Position numbers and translations under genes: made by a program. From the NCBI GenBank assembly GCA_035765045.1, contig DASTYI010000112.1, positions 1-64,000 of the forward strand: a stretch of 64,000 bases of DNA. The letters run 5' to 3'. Source of the stretch: Iamia sp035765045 (lineage in GTDB: Bacteria; Actinomycetota; Acidimicrobiia; Acidimicrobiales; Iamiaceae). Positions 8,477 to 15,992 of the stretch are shown here, piece after piece. The first letter of the stretch is position 1. Each line of letters opens with the position of its first letter. The notes under the pieces were generated by a model. It searched no databases, was not told the origin of the DNA, and saw only the letters and a program-made list of their open reading frames with translations.

Positions 8477-10095
8477 GGCTCGACCTGCTGCTGCTGGAGC
8501 TGCTGCTGGTGCTGGCGCTCGTGGTCGTCGGCCGGGCCGAACTGGAGGGGGACGGGGGCCGCCTCGGGGCGGCCCGGCTTGTCGGCGGCGACGGTGACCA
8601 CCGGGACCGGGCCGGTGCTGCCCACGGCGGCGGCCACCCCGCTGTCCTGGAGCACCCAGGTGTCCTTCGACCCGCCGCCCTGGCTCGAGTTCACCACCAG
8701 GCTCCCCTCGGGCAGCGCCACCCGGGTGAGGCCGCCGGGCAGCACCCACACCTTCTCCCCGTCGTTGACGGCGAAGGGGCGGAGGTCGAGGTGGCGGGGC
8801 CGCAGCCGGCCGTCGACCAGCGTCGGCGCCGTCGACAGCGTCACCACCGGCTGGGCGATCCAGCCCCGGGGCTCGGCCAGGATCGTCGCCCGGGCCGTCG
8901 CCAGCTCCTCGTCGCCGCACGACGGGCCGAACACCAGCCCGTAGCCGCCCGAGCCGTCGACCGGCTTCACCACCATCTGGTCGAGCCGGTCGAGGACGAA
9001 GGCCCGGGCGTCGGGGTCCTCCAGCCGATAGGTGTCGACGTTGCGGAGGATGGCCGGCTCGCCGAGGTAGTACTCGATCAGGTCGGGCACGTAGGTGTAC
9101 ATCAGCTTGTCGTCGGCGACGCCGTTCCCGATGGCGTTGGCGATGGTGACGTTGCCGGCCCGGTTGGCGTGGACCAGCCCGGCCACGCCGAGCACGGTGT
9201 CGGGCCGGAACTGGAGCGGGTCGAGGAAGTCGTCGTCGATGCGCCGGAAGATGACGTCGACCCGCTCCTCGCCGGCCGTGGTGCGGACGTAGCAGACGTC
9301 GTCGCGGCAGAAGAGGTCCCGCCCCTCGACCAGGTCGACACCCATCAGCCGGGCCAGCAGGGCGTGCTCGAAGTAGGCCGAGTTGTGGACGCCCGGGGTC
9401 AGCACGACGATCCGCGGGTTGCGCACCGAGGGCGCCGTCGCCCGCAGGCCCCGCAGCAGGTGGCGGGGGTAGTCGTCGACCGGGGCGATCGTCTGGGCCC
9501 GGAACAGGTCGGGGAAGACCCGGGCCATCACCCGCCGGTTCTCCATCACGTACGACACGCCCGACGGCGAGCGCAGGTTGTCCTCCAGCACCCGCATCTC
9601 GCCGTGCTCGTCCCGGATCACGTCGATCCCGGCGACGTGGATGTGGACGCCACCCGGCGGGCGGATCCCGTACACCTGGCGATGGAAGTGGGGCGAGGAG
9701 TGGACCAGGCTCCGCGGCACGACGCCGTCGTCGAGCACCTGGCCCTCGCCGTAGATGTCGGCGAGGAACATCTCCAGCGCCTTGACCCGCTGGACGATGC
9801 CCGCCTCCAGCCGGGCCCAGTCGCCGGCCCCGATCACCCGGGGCACCAGGTCGAGCGGGAAGGGCCGCTCCTCGCCGGAGAGGGCGAAGGTGACGCCCCG
9901 GTCGCGGTAGGCCCGGCTCAGCGCCTCGGTCCGGGCCAGGAGGTCGTCGGAGGTCTGGGGCCGGAGGGTGTCGTGGATGACCCGGTAGGTCTCCCGCGGC
10001 CGCCCGAAGCGGTCGAACATCTCGTCGTGGGCCCGGCGGGTGGTGTCCGAGTCGTAGCCCTCGAAGAGGTCCGTCACGCGCTCACGCTCCCCCAT
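8470..10095 (-). CDS. Circularly permuted ATP-grasp protein (DUF404/DUF407 type)
   Basis: A 541-residue protein. The start is conserved for the family (FEGYDSDTTRRAHDEMFDRFGRPR). Central blocks VHIHVAGIDVIRDEHGEMRVLEDNLRSPSG and FGPSCGDEEL, with VVKPVDGSGGYG as the ATP-grasp glycine loop, are clear. It probably activates a carboxylate with ATP to ligate an amine or peptide. It heads the set ATP-grasp, alpha-E, transglutaminase. Oddity: after the conserved domain the tail ends in a glutamine-rich stretch (HERQHQQQLQQQQ) encoded by CAG triplets, absent from family cores. Confidence 0.88.
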   Translation of the reverse strand: MGERERVTDLFEGYDSDTTRRAHDEMFDRFGRPRETYRVIHDTLRPQTSDDLLARTEALSRAYRDRGVTFALSGEERPFPLDLVPRVIGAGDWARLEAGIVQRVKALEMFLADIYGEGQVLDDGVVPRSLVHSSPHFHRQVYGIRPPGGVHIHVAGIDVIRDEHGEMRVLEDNLRSPSGVSYVMENRRVMARVFPDLFRAQTIAPVDDYPRHLLRGLRATAPSVRNPRIVVLTPGVHNSAYFEHALLARLMGVDLVEGRDLFCRDDVCYVRTTAGEERVDVIFRRIDDDFLDPLQFRPDTVLGVAGLVHANRAGNVTIANAIGNGVADDKLMYTYVPDLIEYYLGEPAILRNVDTYRLEDPDARAFVLDRLDQMVVKPVDGSGGYGLVFGPSCGDEELATARATILAEPRGWIAQPVVTLSTAPTLVDGRLRPRHLDLRPFAVNDGEKVWVLPGGLTRVALPEGSLVVNSSQGGGSKDTWVLQDSGVAAAVGSTGPVPVVTVAADKPGRPEAAPVPLQFGPADDHERQHQQQLQQQQVEPC

Positions 10096-10112
10096 GCGTG
10101 TTGCACGAGTCG

Positions 10113-10124
10113 CACACCGGTGTG
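10113..10124. promoter_or_regulatory. CACACCGGTGTG palindrome upstream of ATP-grasp operon
   Basis: A perfect 12-bp palindrome lies 18 bp upstream of the ATP-grasp start codon. It is followed by a second GTGTGAAC half-site (10130-10137) also seen at 10121-10128. It could be an operator for a dimeric repressor, but no regulator gene is adjacent and this is inference from symmetry and position only. Confidence 0.3.
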
Positions 10125-10218
10125 AACCACGTGTGAACGGTCACGAGCGGGGACGGTACCCGGGAGGCGGGCGCTCACACCGACGATGCGGGTCGAGCGC
10201 CCGGTGGCGGCCCCGTCG

Positions 10219-10752
10219 TCACCCCCGCCCGGGGGCCGCCGCCCGCAGCGCGGGGCCGAGCGGGCCGATGGCGTCCCTCATGGCGACGGTCGTCTCGGGC
10301 TGGCCGAGGACGGCGAGCAGCTGGCGCATGGCGGCCATGTCGCCCTCGACCTCACCACCCCGCTCGATCGCCCCGTGGGCGGGCACGTCGCCCGCCATCA
10401 CGGCCAGGACCAGGTCGTAGGACACCGTCGAGGTCACGTCGGCCGCCGCCGCCCGCCCGATGGCGCTCTCGACCTTCCAGCCCCGCGAGAACCGGTGCCA
10501 GACGAGCAGGGTCCCGCACGGCGACCCGGTGACCTGCTGCTGCCACACCAGGTCGGGCCCGTCGAGCAGCACCGCCGGGGCGATCGGGTGGGCGAGGAAC
10601 CGCACCTGCGGGTGCTCCCGCCACTCGGCCGCCGGATCGACCCGGAACCGCAGGCGGGGCAGGTCGTCGGGGGCGAGGGTGCCGGCGAGGAAGGCGGCGG
10701 CCAGGGCGTCCCGGTCGCCACCGACCACGTCGATCTCCAGCGCACCGCTCAC
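10219..10752 (-). CDS. SCP2 sterol-binding-like protein
   Basis: A 177-residue protein from a GTG at 10752 (SGALEIDVVGGDRDAL). The second half resembles the SCP2 fold: a beta segment DVTSTVSYDLVLAVMAGDVPAHGAIERGGEVEGD followed by a helix MAAMRQLLAVLG, where SCP2 proteins have a loading helix ahead of a small ligand-gating helix. Such proteins bind lipids or acyl-CoA. The match is recognised by pattern, not by strong motifs, so the family call is moderate. It is a single gene with no clear operon partner. Confidence 0.5.
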   Translation of the reverse strand: MSGALEIDVVGGDRDALAAAFLAGTLAPDDLPRLRFRVDPAAEWREHPQVRFLAHPIAPAVLLDGPDLVWQQQVTGSPCGTLLVWHRFSRGWKVESAIGRAAAADVTSTVSYDLVLAVMAGDVPAHGAIERGGEVEGDMAAMRQLLAVLGQPETTVAMRDAIGPLGPALRAAAPGRG

Positions 10753-10834
10753 CGCGGCACGGTACGCCACCCGGCGGCGCCGGTTCGGCCCGACGCCGCC
10801 GGGTAGCGGCCCGGACCCCGCACCCGGAGGTCCC

Positions 10835-10975
10835 ATGGGCATCGTGAGCAAGCTGGCCAAGGCCGGCGTGGCCAAGAAGCTGGTCGAGGAGGCCAAGAAG
10901 CCGCAGAACCAGGCCAAGGCCAAGGAGCTGTTCCGGAAGGTCCGCCAGAAGCAGTCCGGCGCCCGTCCCCGCTAG
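10835..10975 (+). CDS. Small lysine-rich basic protein
   Basis: A 46-residue protein with an excellent ribosome site (CGGAGG) 5 bases before ATG. The composition is very Lys/Gln/Ala rich (AGVAKKLVEEAKKPQNQAKAKELFRK), predicting one amphipathic helix and a basic tail. Its stop overlaps the opposing SDR stop by 4 bp. It carries AAG lysine codons at high density in a region otherwise poor in lysine. The function is unknown; nucleic-acid or membrane-surface binding is possible. Confidence 0.65.
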   Translation: MGIVSKLAKAGVAKKLVEEAKKPQNQAKAKELFRKVRQKQSGARPR

Positions 10976-11763
10976 GCGCCGCCGACCACCCCGCCGTCGG
11001 CGTGGACCACGGTGCCGGTCACGAAGCTCGACGCCGGCGAGGCGAGGAACAGGGCGGGGCCGACCATCTCCTCGGGCGTCGCCAGCCGGCGCATCAGGCT
11101 CGACCCGGCGATCACGGCGGCGCCCTCGGGCCCGGTGTTGCGCACCATGTCGGTGTCGACGCCGCCGGGGGCGAGGGCGTTGACCCGGATGCCGTCGGGG
11201 GCCAGCTCGGCGGCCAGCGAGCGGGTGTAGGACACCATCGCCGCCTTGGCCGCGGCGTAGAGCGAGAGCCCGGCCGAGAACAGGAAGGCCCCGGCCGACA
11301 CCACGTTGACGATGGCCGCGCCGTCGGAGGCGCGCAGGTGCGGGAGGCTGTGCTGGATCAGGAACAGCGGGCCCTTCACGTTGACCGCCACCGACTTGTC
11401 GAAGGCGGCCTCGGTGTAGCCGCCGACCGGCTGGGCCAGCGGGTTGGCGCCGTTGTTGACCAGCACGTCGAGGGCGCCGAAGCGCTCGGCGGTGGCGGCG
11501 ACGAGCGCCTCGACGTCGTCCAGCTCGCCCAGGTGGCAGGGCACGCCGAGGGCGGTGTGGCCGGCGTCGGTGATCTCCCGGGCCACGGCGGCGCAGGCCT
11601 CGGCCTTGCGGCTGGCGACGACGACCGACGCCCCGGCGGCGGCGAACCCGTGGGCCACCGCCCGGCCGATGCCCCGGGTGCCGCCGGTGACGACGGCGAC
11701 CCGGCCGTCGAGCCGGAACAGGGCGGCCGGGTCGATCGGGCGCGCCGGGTCGCCGGTGCTCAT
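10972..11763 (-). CDS. Short-chain dehydrogenase/reductase (SDR)
   Basis: A 263-residue classical SDR: the cofactor motif TGGTRGIG near residue 27, NNGA at 103-106, and catalytic Ser156, Tyr169 and Lys173 (YAAAK). C-terminal FVTGTVVHADGG is typical. It is expressed after, and overlaps by 4 bp (ATGA), a second SDR gene upstream, so the two probably act in one pathway on hydroxy- or ketoacyl substrates. NADP versus NAD preference is not obvious; Ser51-Arg52 after the second strand favours NADP. Confidence 0.85.
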   Translation of the reverse strand: MSTGDPARPIDPAALFRLDGRVAVVTGGTRGIGRAVAHGFAAAGASVVVASRKAEACAAVAREITDAGHTALGVPCHLGELDDVEALVAATAERFGALDVLVNNGANPLAQPVGGYTEAAFDKSVAVNVKGPLFLIQHSLPHLRASDGAAIVNVVSAGAFLFSAGLSLYAAAKAAMVSYTRSLAAELAPDGIRVNALAPGGVDTDMVRNTGPEGAAVIAGSSLMRRLATPEEMVGPALFLASPASSFVTGTVVHADGGVVGGA

Positions 11764-12674
11764 GCGCCGTAGACGGGGGCCTGGGGCGGGGCCTGGGCCA
11801 GCAGCTCGCGGACGGCGGCGCCCAGGTCGGCGGGGTGCCAGCGGGCGCCGTTGTCGATCACGGTGCCGTGCTGCCAGCCGTCGGCCACGCTGACCTTGCC
11901 GCCCTCGGCCTCGAAGACCCGCCCGGTCACCCCGGCGCTGTCGGCCGAGACCAGCCACGCCACCAGGGGCGAGACGTTCTCGGGGGCCATGGCGTCGAAG
12001 GCGTCGGGGTCGTCGGGCTTGGCCATGGCCTCGGCGAAGGGGCCCTCGGTCATGCGGGTGCGGGCCGACGGGGCCAGGGCGTTGGCGGTGACGCCGTAGC
12101 GGCCCAGCTCGGCCGCCTGGACGAGGGTCAGCCCGGCGATCCCCGCCTTGGCCGCCGAGTAGGCGCTCTGCCCGACGCTGCCCATCAGCCCGGCGCCCGA
12201 GGTGGTGTTGACGATGCGGGCGTCAACCGCCTCGCCCGCCTTGGCCAGGTCCCGCCAGTGGGCGGCGGCGTGGCGGGACGGGGCGAAGTGGCCCTTGAGG
12301 TGGACCCGCATGACGATGTCCCACTCGTCCTCGGTGGCGTTGGCGAACATGCGGTCGCGGACGACGCCGGCGTTGTTGACCACGGCGTCGAGCCGGCCCC
12401 ACGTGTCGAGGGCGAGGCGGACCATGTGACCGGCCCCGTCCCAGTCGGCGACGTCGTCGCCGCTGACGACGGCGTCCCCGCCGAGGGCCTTGATCTCGGC
12501 CACGACCTCGTGGGCCGGGTTGTCGGCGCTCGGCGTGCCGTCGAGCTCGAGCCCGAAGTCGTTGACCACGACCCGGGCGCCCTGGCGGGCCAGCTCCAGG
12601 GCGTGGCCCCGGCCGAGCCCCCGCCCAGCCCCGGTGACGATGGCGACACGGCCCTCGCAGATCCCTTCCGACAC
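11760..12674 (-). CDS. SDR, (3R)-hydroxyacyl-CoA dehydrogenase-like
   Basis: A 304-residue SDR close in pattern to the dehydrogenase domain of peroxisomal multifunctional enzyme 2: TGAGRGLGRGHALELARQGARVVVNDFG, an inserted loop after the second strand (ELDGTPSADNPAHEVVAEI), NNAGVVRDRMF, and Ser159, Tyr172, Lys176 (YSAAK). Asp39 in VVNDFG suggests NAD. It starts at a GTG and overlaps the downstream SDR gene by 4 bp. A role in acyl-CoA or steroid side-chain oxidation is likely, by family. Confidence 0.82.
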   Translation of the reverse strand: MSEGICEGRVAIVTGAGRGLGRGHALELARQGARVVVNDFGLELDGTPSADNPAHEVVAEIKALGGDAVVSGDDVADWDGAGHMVRLALDTWGRLDAVVNNAGVVRDRMFANATEDEWDIVMRVHLKGHFAPSRHAAAHWRDLAKAGEAVDARIVNTTSGAGLMGSVGQSAYSAAKAGIAGLTLVQAAELGRYGVTANALAPSARTRMTEGPFAEAMAKPDDPDAFDAMAPENVSPLVAWLVSADSAGVTGRVFEAEGGKVSVADGWQHGTVIDNGARWHPADLGAAVRELLAQAPPQAPVYGA

Positions 12675-12697
12675 GTGCGCTCCTCGGCGTGCAGGCC

Positions 12698-12747
12698 CAA
12701 CCTTGGACGGCACCCGCCGCATGCGGCGGCGTCCCGTCCAAAGTTCG
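12698..12747. repeat. 50-bp palindromic repeat, family A copy 1
   Basis: The outer arms CCTTGGACGG and CCGTCCAAAG surround a GCCGCATGCGGC inner palindrome. A copy identical at about 46 of 51 positions lies in the other orientation at 21320-21370. It lies in the upstream region shared by the divergent SDR and LLM genes, which argues against a plain terminator and for a REP-like mobile or structural element. Confidence 0.7.
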
Positions 12748-12793
12748 ACGGCGTTTCTGACGAGGCGTCAGATTACCGGTACGGTCGGCATCC

Positions 12794-13669
12794 GTGGACA
12801 TCGGCGTCACCGTCTTCCAGACCGACGAGAGCTGGCACCCGGGCGAGCTGGCCCCCGAGCTCGAACGGCGGGGCGTCGCCTCGCTGTGGATCCCCGAGCA
12901 CACCCACATCCCCACCAGCCGGCGGACCCCGCCCCCCACCGGCGAGGACCCGCTGCCCGAGATGTACAAGCGGACCCTCGACCCCTTCGTCGCCCTCGCC
13001 TACGCGGCGGCCACCACCGAGCGGCTCCGGGTCGGCACCGGCATCCTCCTCCCCGCCCAGCGCGACGCCATCGTCACGGCCAAGGAGGCCGCCACCCTCG
13101 ACCACCTGAGCGGCGGCCGGCTGGAGCTCGGCATCGGCTTCGGCTGGAACGAGGACGAGCTGGCCGACCACGGCGTCGGGATGACGGAGCGGCGGGCCGT
13201 CGTCGAGGAGCGGATGACGGTGATGCAGGCGCTGTGGGCCGACGAGGTCGCCTCCTTCACCGGCGAGCACGAGACCCTCAGCCCGTCGTGGGCCTGGCCC
13301 AAGCCGGTCCAGACCGTCGTCCGCCCCGGCCCTTCCGGTGACCCGGTGGCGCGGCCGGGCGTGCCCGTCCTCCTCGGCGGGATCGCCAGCCCGACCGTGT
13401 TCGGCCACGTCCAGCGCTACTGCGACGGGTGGATCCCGATCGGCGGCGCCGGGCTGACCGAGGCCGTCCCCCGGTTCCGGGCCGAGGCCGAGGCCGCCGG
13501 CCGGGACCCCGCCACCCTCCGGGTCATGACCTTCGGGACGCTGCCCACCCCCGAGAAGCTGGCCCACTACGCCTCGATCGGCGTCGACGAGTGCGTCCTC
13601 CGCCTCCCCTCCGCCCCCCGGGCCGACATCCTCCGCACCCTCGACTCGTACTCGGCCTACCTTCCCTAG
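12794..13669 (+). CDS. LLM-class F420-dependent oxidoreductase
   Basis: A 291-residue luciferase-like TIM barrel. It shows the family opening DIGVTVFQTD, the SLWIPEHTHIPTSRRTPP loop seen in the Rv2161c-like subfamily, GTGILLPAQRD, LSGGRLELGIGFGWNEDE, and PVLLGGIASPTVFGHVQRYCDGWIP. These enzymes usually use coenzyme F420 as hydride donor or acceptor. The stop codon is directly followed by the GTG of the methyltransferase gene, so co-transcription is likely although the functions look unrelated. The substrate is unknown. Confidence 0.85.
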   Translation: MDIGVTVFQTDESWHPGELAPELERRGVASLWIPEHTHIPTSRRTPPPTGEDPLPEMYKRTLDPFVALAYAAATTERLRVGTGILLPAQRDAIVTAKEAATLDHLSGGRLELGIGFGWNEDELADHGVGMTERRAVVEERMTVMQALWADEVASFTGEHETLSPSWAWPKPVQTVVRPGPSGDPVARPGVPVLLGGIASPTVFGHVQRYCDGWIPIGGAGLTEAVPRFRAEAEAAGRDPATLRVMTFGTLPTPEKLAHYASIGVDECVLRLPSAPRADILRTLDSYSAYLP

Positions 13670-14503
13670 GTGCCGTTCGACGCTGTCCGGATCGACGATC
13701 CCGCCGACCCGCGGCTGGAGGACTACCGGACGCTGACCGACCCGGCGCTGCGGAAGCGGTACGAGGCCGAGCGGGGCGTCTTCATCGTCGAGAGCGCCCT
13801 CGCCGTCGAGGCCCTCGCCGCCTCCCCCCACGCCCCCGCCACCCGATCGGTCCTCGTCGGGGAGCGGAAGCTCGCCCGCATGGCACCGGCGATCGAGGGC
13901 CTGGCCGCCCACGGCGCCACCGTCTACACCGCCGCCGCCGACGTGCTGGAGGCCACCGCCGGCTTCCCGCTCCACCGCGGCGTCGTCGCCTCGGTCACCC
14001 GGCCCGACCCGCTCGACCCGGGGGCGCTCACCGCCGGCGCCCGCACCGTCCTGGCCGTCGAGGGCGTCAACGACCACGAGAACCTCGGTGCCCTGTTCCG
14101 CTCGGCCGCCGCCTTCGGGGTCGACGCCGTCCTCCTCGACCCGACGTGCGCCGACCCCTGGTACCGCCGCTGCGTGCGGGTGTCGATGGGCCACGTCCTC
14201 GGGGTGCCCCACGCCCGGGCGCCGTGGCCGTCGGGGCTCACCGCCCTGGCCGCCGACGGCTGGCGGGTCGTGGCCCTGACCCCGGGCGCCGACCGGCTCC
14301 TCCACGCCGAGCCCACCCCGGCCGCCGCCGACCGGGTGGCCGTCGTCGTCGGGGCCGAGGGTCCCGGCCTCGACCCGGCCACCCTCGCCACCCCCGGCGT
14401 CGCCCCCGTCCGCATCGCCATGGCGCCCGGCGTCGACTCGCTCAACGTCGCCATGGCCGCCACCGTCGCCCTCGCCCACCTCCGCGGCCCCACCCTCTCG
14501 TAG
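13670..14503 (+). CDS. SpoU/TrmH-family RNA methyltransferase
   Basis: A 277-residue protein. An N-terminal RNA-binding-like region (YRTLTDPALRKRYEAERGVFIVES) leads to the SPOUT domain with its three motifs: VEGVNDHENLGALFRSAAAFG, VVVGAEGPGLDPA and IAMAPGVDSLNVAMAATVALAHL. The knotted domain transfers a methyl from S-adenosylmethionine, generally to a ribose 2'-OH of rRNA or tRNA. The GTG start abuts the preceding stop. The target nucleotide is unknown. Confidence 0.9.
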   Translation: MPFDAVRIDDPADPRLEDYRTLTDPALRKRYEAERGVFIVESALAVEALAASPHAPATRSVLVGERKLARMAPAIEGLAAHGATVYTAAADVLEATAGFPLHRGVVASVTRPDPLDPGALTAGARTVLAVEGVNDHENLGALFRSAAAFGVDAVLLDPTCADPWYRRCVRVSMGHVLGVPHARAPWPSGLTALAADGWRVVALTPGADRLLHAEPTPAAADRVAVVVGAEGPGLDPATLATPGVAPVRIAMAPGVDSLNVAMAATVALAHLRGPTLS

Positions 14504-14512
14504 GGTCCGGAC

Positions 14513-15253
14513 ATGAGCGAGATCCCCGCGGGCGTCACCGTCATCCGGATCGGACGACCCGAGCGCCGCAACGCCATCGACAGCGCCACCGCCGAGCGCC
14601 TCCACGACGAGCTGATCGCCTTCGACGAGGACCCCGACCTCCGGGTCGCCGTCCTCACCGGCGACGAGCGGGCCTTCTGCGCCGGCGCCGACCTCAAGGA
14701 CCTCCCCCGCCTGCGACCGTCCGGTCCGCTGGGCCCGACCCGGCTCCGGCTGTCCAAGCCGGTGATCGCCGCCGTCGAGGGCTGGTGCGTCGCCGGTGGC
14801 ATCGAGCTGGCCGCCTGGTGCGACCTGCGCGTCGCCGGTGAGAGCGCCGTCTTCGGCTGCCTGGAGCGGCGGTGGGGCGTGCCCCTGATCGACGGCGGCA
14901 CCGTCCGCCTGCCCCAGATCGTCGGCCTGGGCCGGGCCCTCGACTGGATCCTGACCGGGCGGGAGGTCCCGGCCGCCGAGGCCGAGCGGGCCGGCTTCGT
15001 CACCCGCCTCGTCCCCGACGGCACCGCCCTCGACGCCGCCGTGGCCCTCGCCGCCGGGATCGCCGAGAAGCCGTGGAGCTGCGTCACCCACGACCGCACG
15101 TCGGTCTACGAGGCGCTCGGCCTCGGGCTGGAGGAGGCGCTCGCCAACGAGGACCGCCACGGCCAGGCCGTCATCTTCGCCGACGGCTTCCTCGACGGCG
15201 TGGCCCGGTTCGGCGAGAACCAGAGGAAGCGGTCGGAGGCCGGCGAGCGGTGA
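14513..15253 (+). CDS. Enoyl-CoA hydratase/isomerase family protein
   Basis: A 246-residue crotonase. It has RPERRNAIDSATAERL, oxyanion segments FCAGADLKDL and CVAGGIELAAWCDLRVAGESAVFG, and LERRWGVPLIDGGTVRLPQIVG, a pattern common in short actinobacterial crotonases. The N-terminus is shorter than usual (ITVIRIGRPERR appears within about 20 residues). It overlaps the following small Zn-ribbon gene by 4 bp (GTGA). The precise acyl-CoA substrate is not deducible. Confidence 0.85.
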   Translation: MSEIPAGVTVIRIGRPERRNAIDSATAERLHDELIAFDEDPDLRVAVLTGDERAFCAGADLKDLPRLRPSGPLGPTRLRLSKPVIAAVEGWCVAGGIELAAWCDLRVAGESAVFGCLERRWGVPLIDGGTVRLPQIVGLGRALDWILTGREVPAAEAERAGFVTRLVPDGTALDAAVALAAGIAEKPWSCVTHDRTSVYEALGLGLEEALANEDRHGQAVIFADGFLDGVARFGENQRKRSEAGER

Positions 15254-15456
15254 GCGCCGCCGACGACGTCCCGCCCGTCCCCGAGGTGATCGACTGCATC
15301 GACTGCGGGGGCCGGGCCCACCGGATCACCCACCCGCCCGAGGAGGGCGACTGGGAGCCCGGCGAGGTCGTCGCCTACCGCTGCGAGGACTGCCTCGACC
15401 GCTGGGACCTCGTCGTCCCCGGCGGCGAGGACGAGGACGCCGACGACGGCTGGTAG
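15250..15456 (+). CDS. Small zinc-ribbon-like protein
   Basis: A 68-residue acidic protein with two CXXC pairs, CIDC near residue 15 and CEDC near 47, spaced as in a zinc ribbon, plus a very acidic end (GGEDEDADDGW). The GTG start overlaps the crotonase stop by 4 bp, strong support for a real coupled gene. No enzymatic function is visible; it may be a metal-dependent structural or adaptor protein. Confidence 0.7.
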   Translation: MSAADDVPPVPEVIDCIDCGGRAHRITHPPEEGDWEPGEVVAYRCEDCLDRWDLVVPGGEDEDADDGW

Positions 15457-15484
15457 TGCTCCCCCGTCCCCGTAGCCTCGGGGC

Positions 15485-15877
15485 ATGGCACTGGATCCCG
15501 ACCTCAAGGCCCTCGCGAGCGGCAAGAACTTCGCCGCCCTCACCACCCTGATGCCCGACGGCCAGCCCCAGACCCAGGTCATGTGGGTCGGGGCCGACGA
15601 CGACCACCTCCTCATCAACACCGAGGTGCACCGGGCCAAGTACAAGAACGCCAGCCGCGACCCACGGGTGACCGTCACCGTCTGGGACGCCGAGAACCCC
15701 TACCGCTACGTCGAGGCCCGCGGCCGGGTCGTCGAGGAGGTCCGGGGCGACGCCGCCCGCGCCAACATCGACGAGCTGTCGCAGAAGTACCAGGGCACCG
15801 ACTACCCCGCCGAGATCCAGAGCGAGCGCATCATCCTCCGCATCGCCCCCGACACCCTCCACAAGAACAACATCTGA
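15485..15877 (+). CDS. PPOX-class F420-dependent protein
   Basis: A 130-residue split-barrel flavin/F420-binding protein of the pyridoxamine 5'-phosphate oxidase-like superfamily. It shows FAALTTLMPDGQPQTQVMWVGADDDHLLINTEVHRAKYKNASRDPRVTVTVWD. This arrangement is characteristic of small actinobacterial F420 reductases or biliverdin-reductase-like proteins. The length is typical. Other F420-type enzymes in the window (12.8 and 48.2 kb) fit an F420-producing host. Confidence 0.85.
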   Translation: MALDPDLKALASGKNFAALTTLMPDGQPQTQVMWVGADDDHLLINTEVHRAKYKNASRDPRVTVTVWDAENPYRYVEARGRVVEEVRGDAARANIDELSQKYQGTDYPAEIQSERIILRIAPDTLHKNNI

Positions 15878-15992
15878 CGTCACCGGCCCTGGCAGGGGGC
15901 GTCGGGGGCGGTAGGGTCCTGGGGCTACCGGGTGGGGACGCGGTTGGGGCGCCTCGCCGGGCTGGACTCGTGGATCCAAGGGGGATCAGCAG

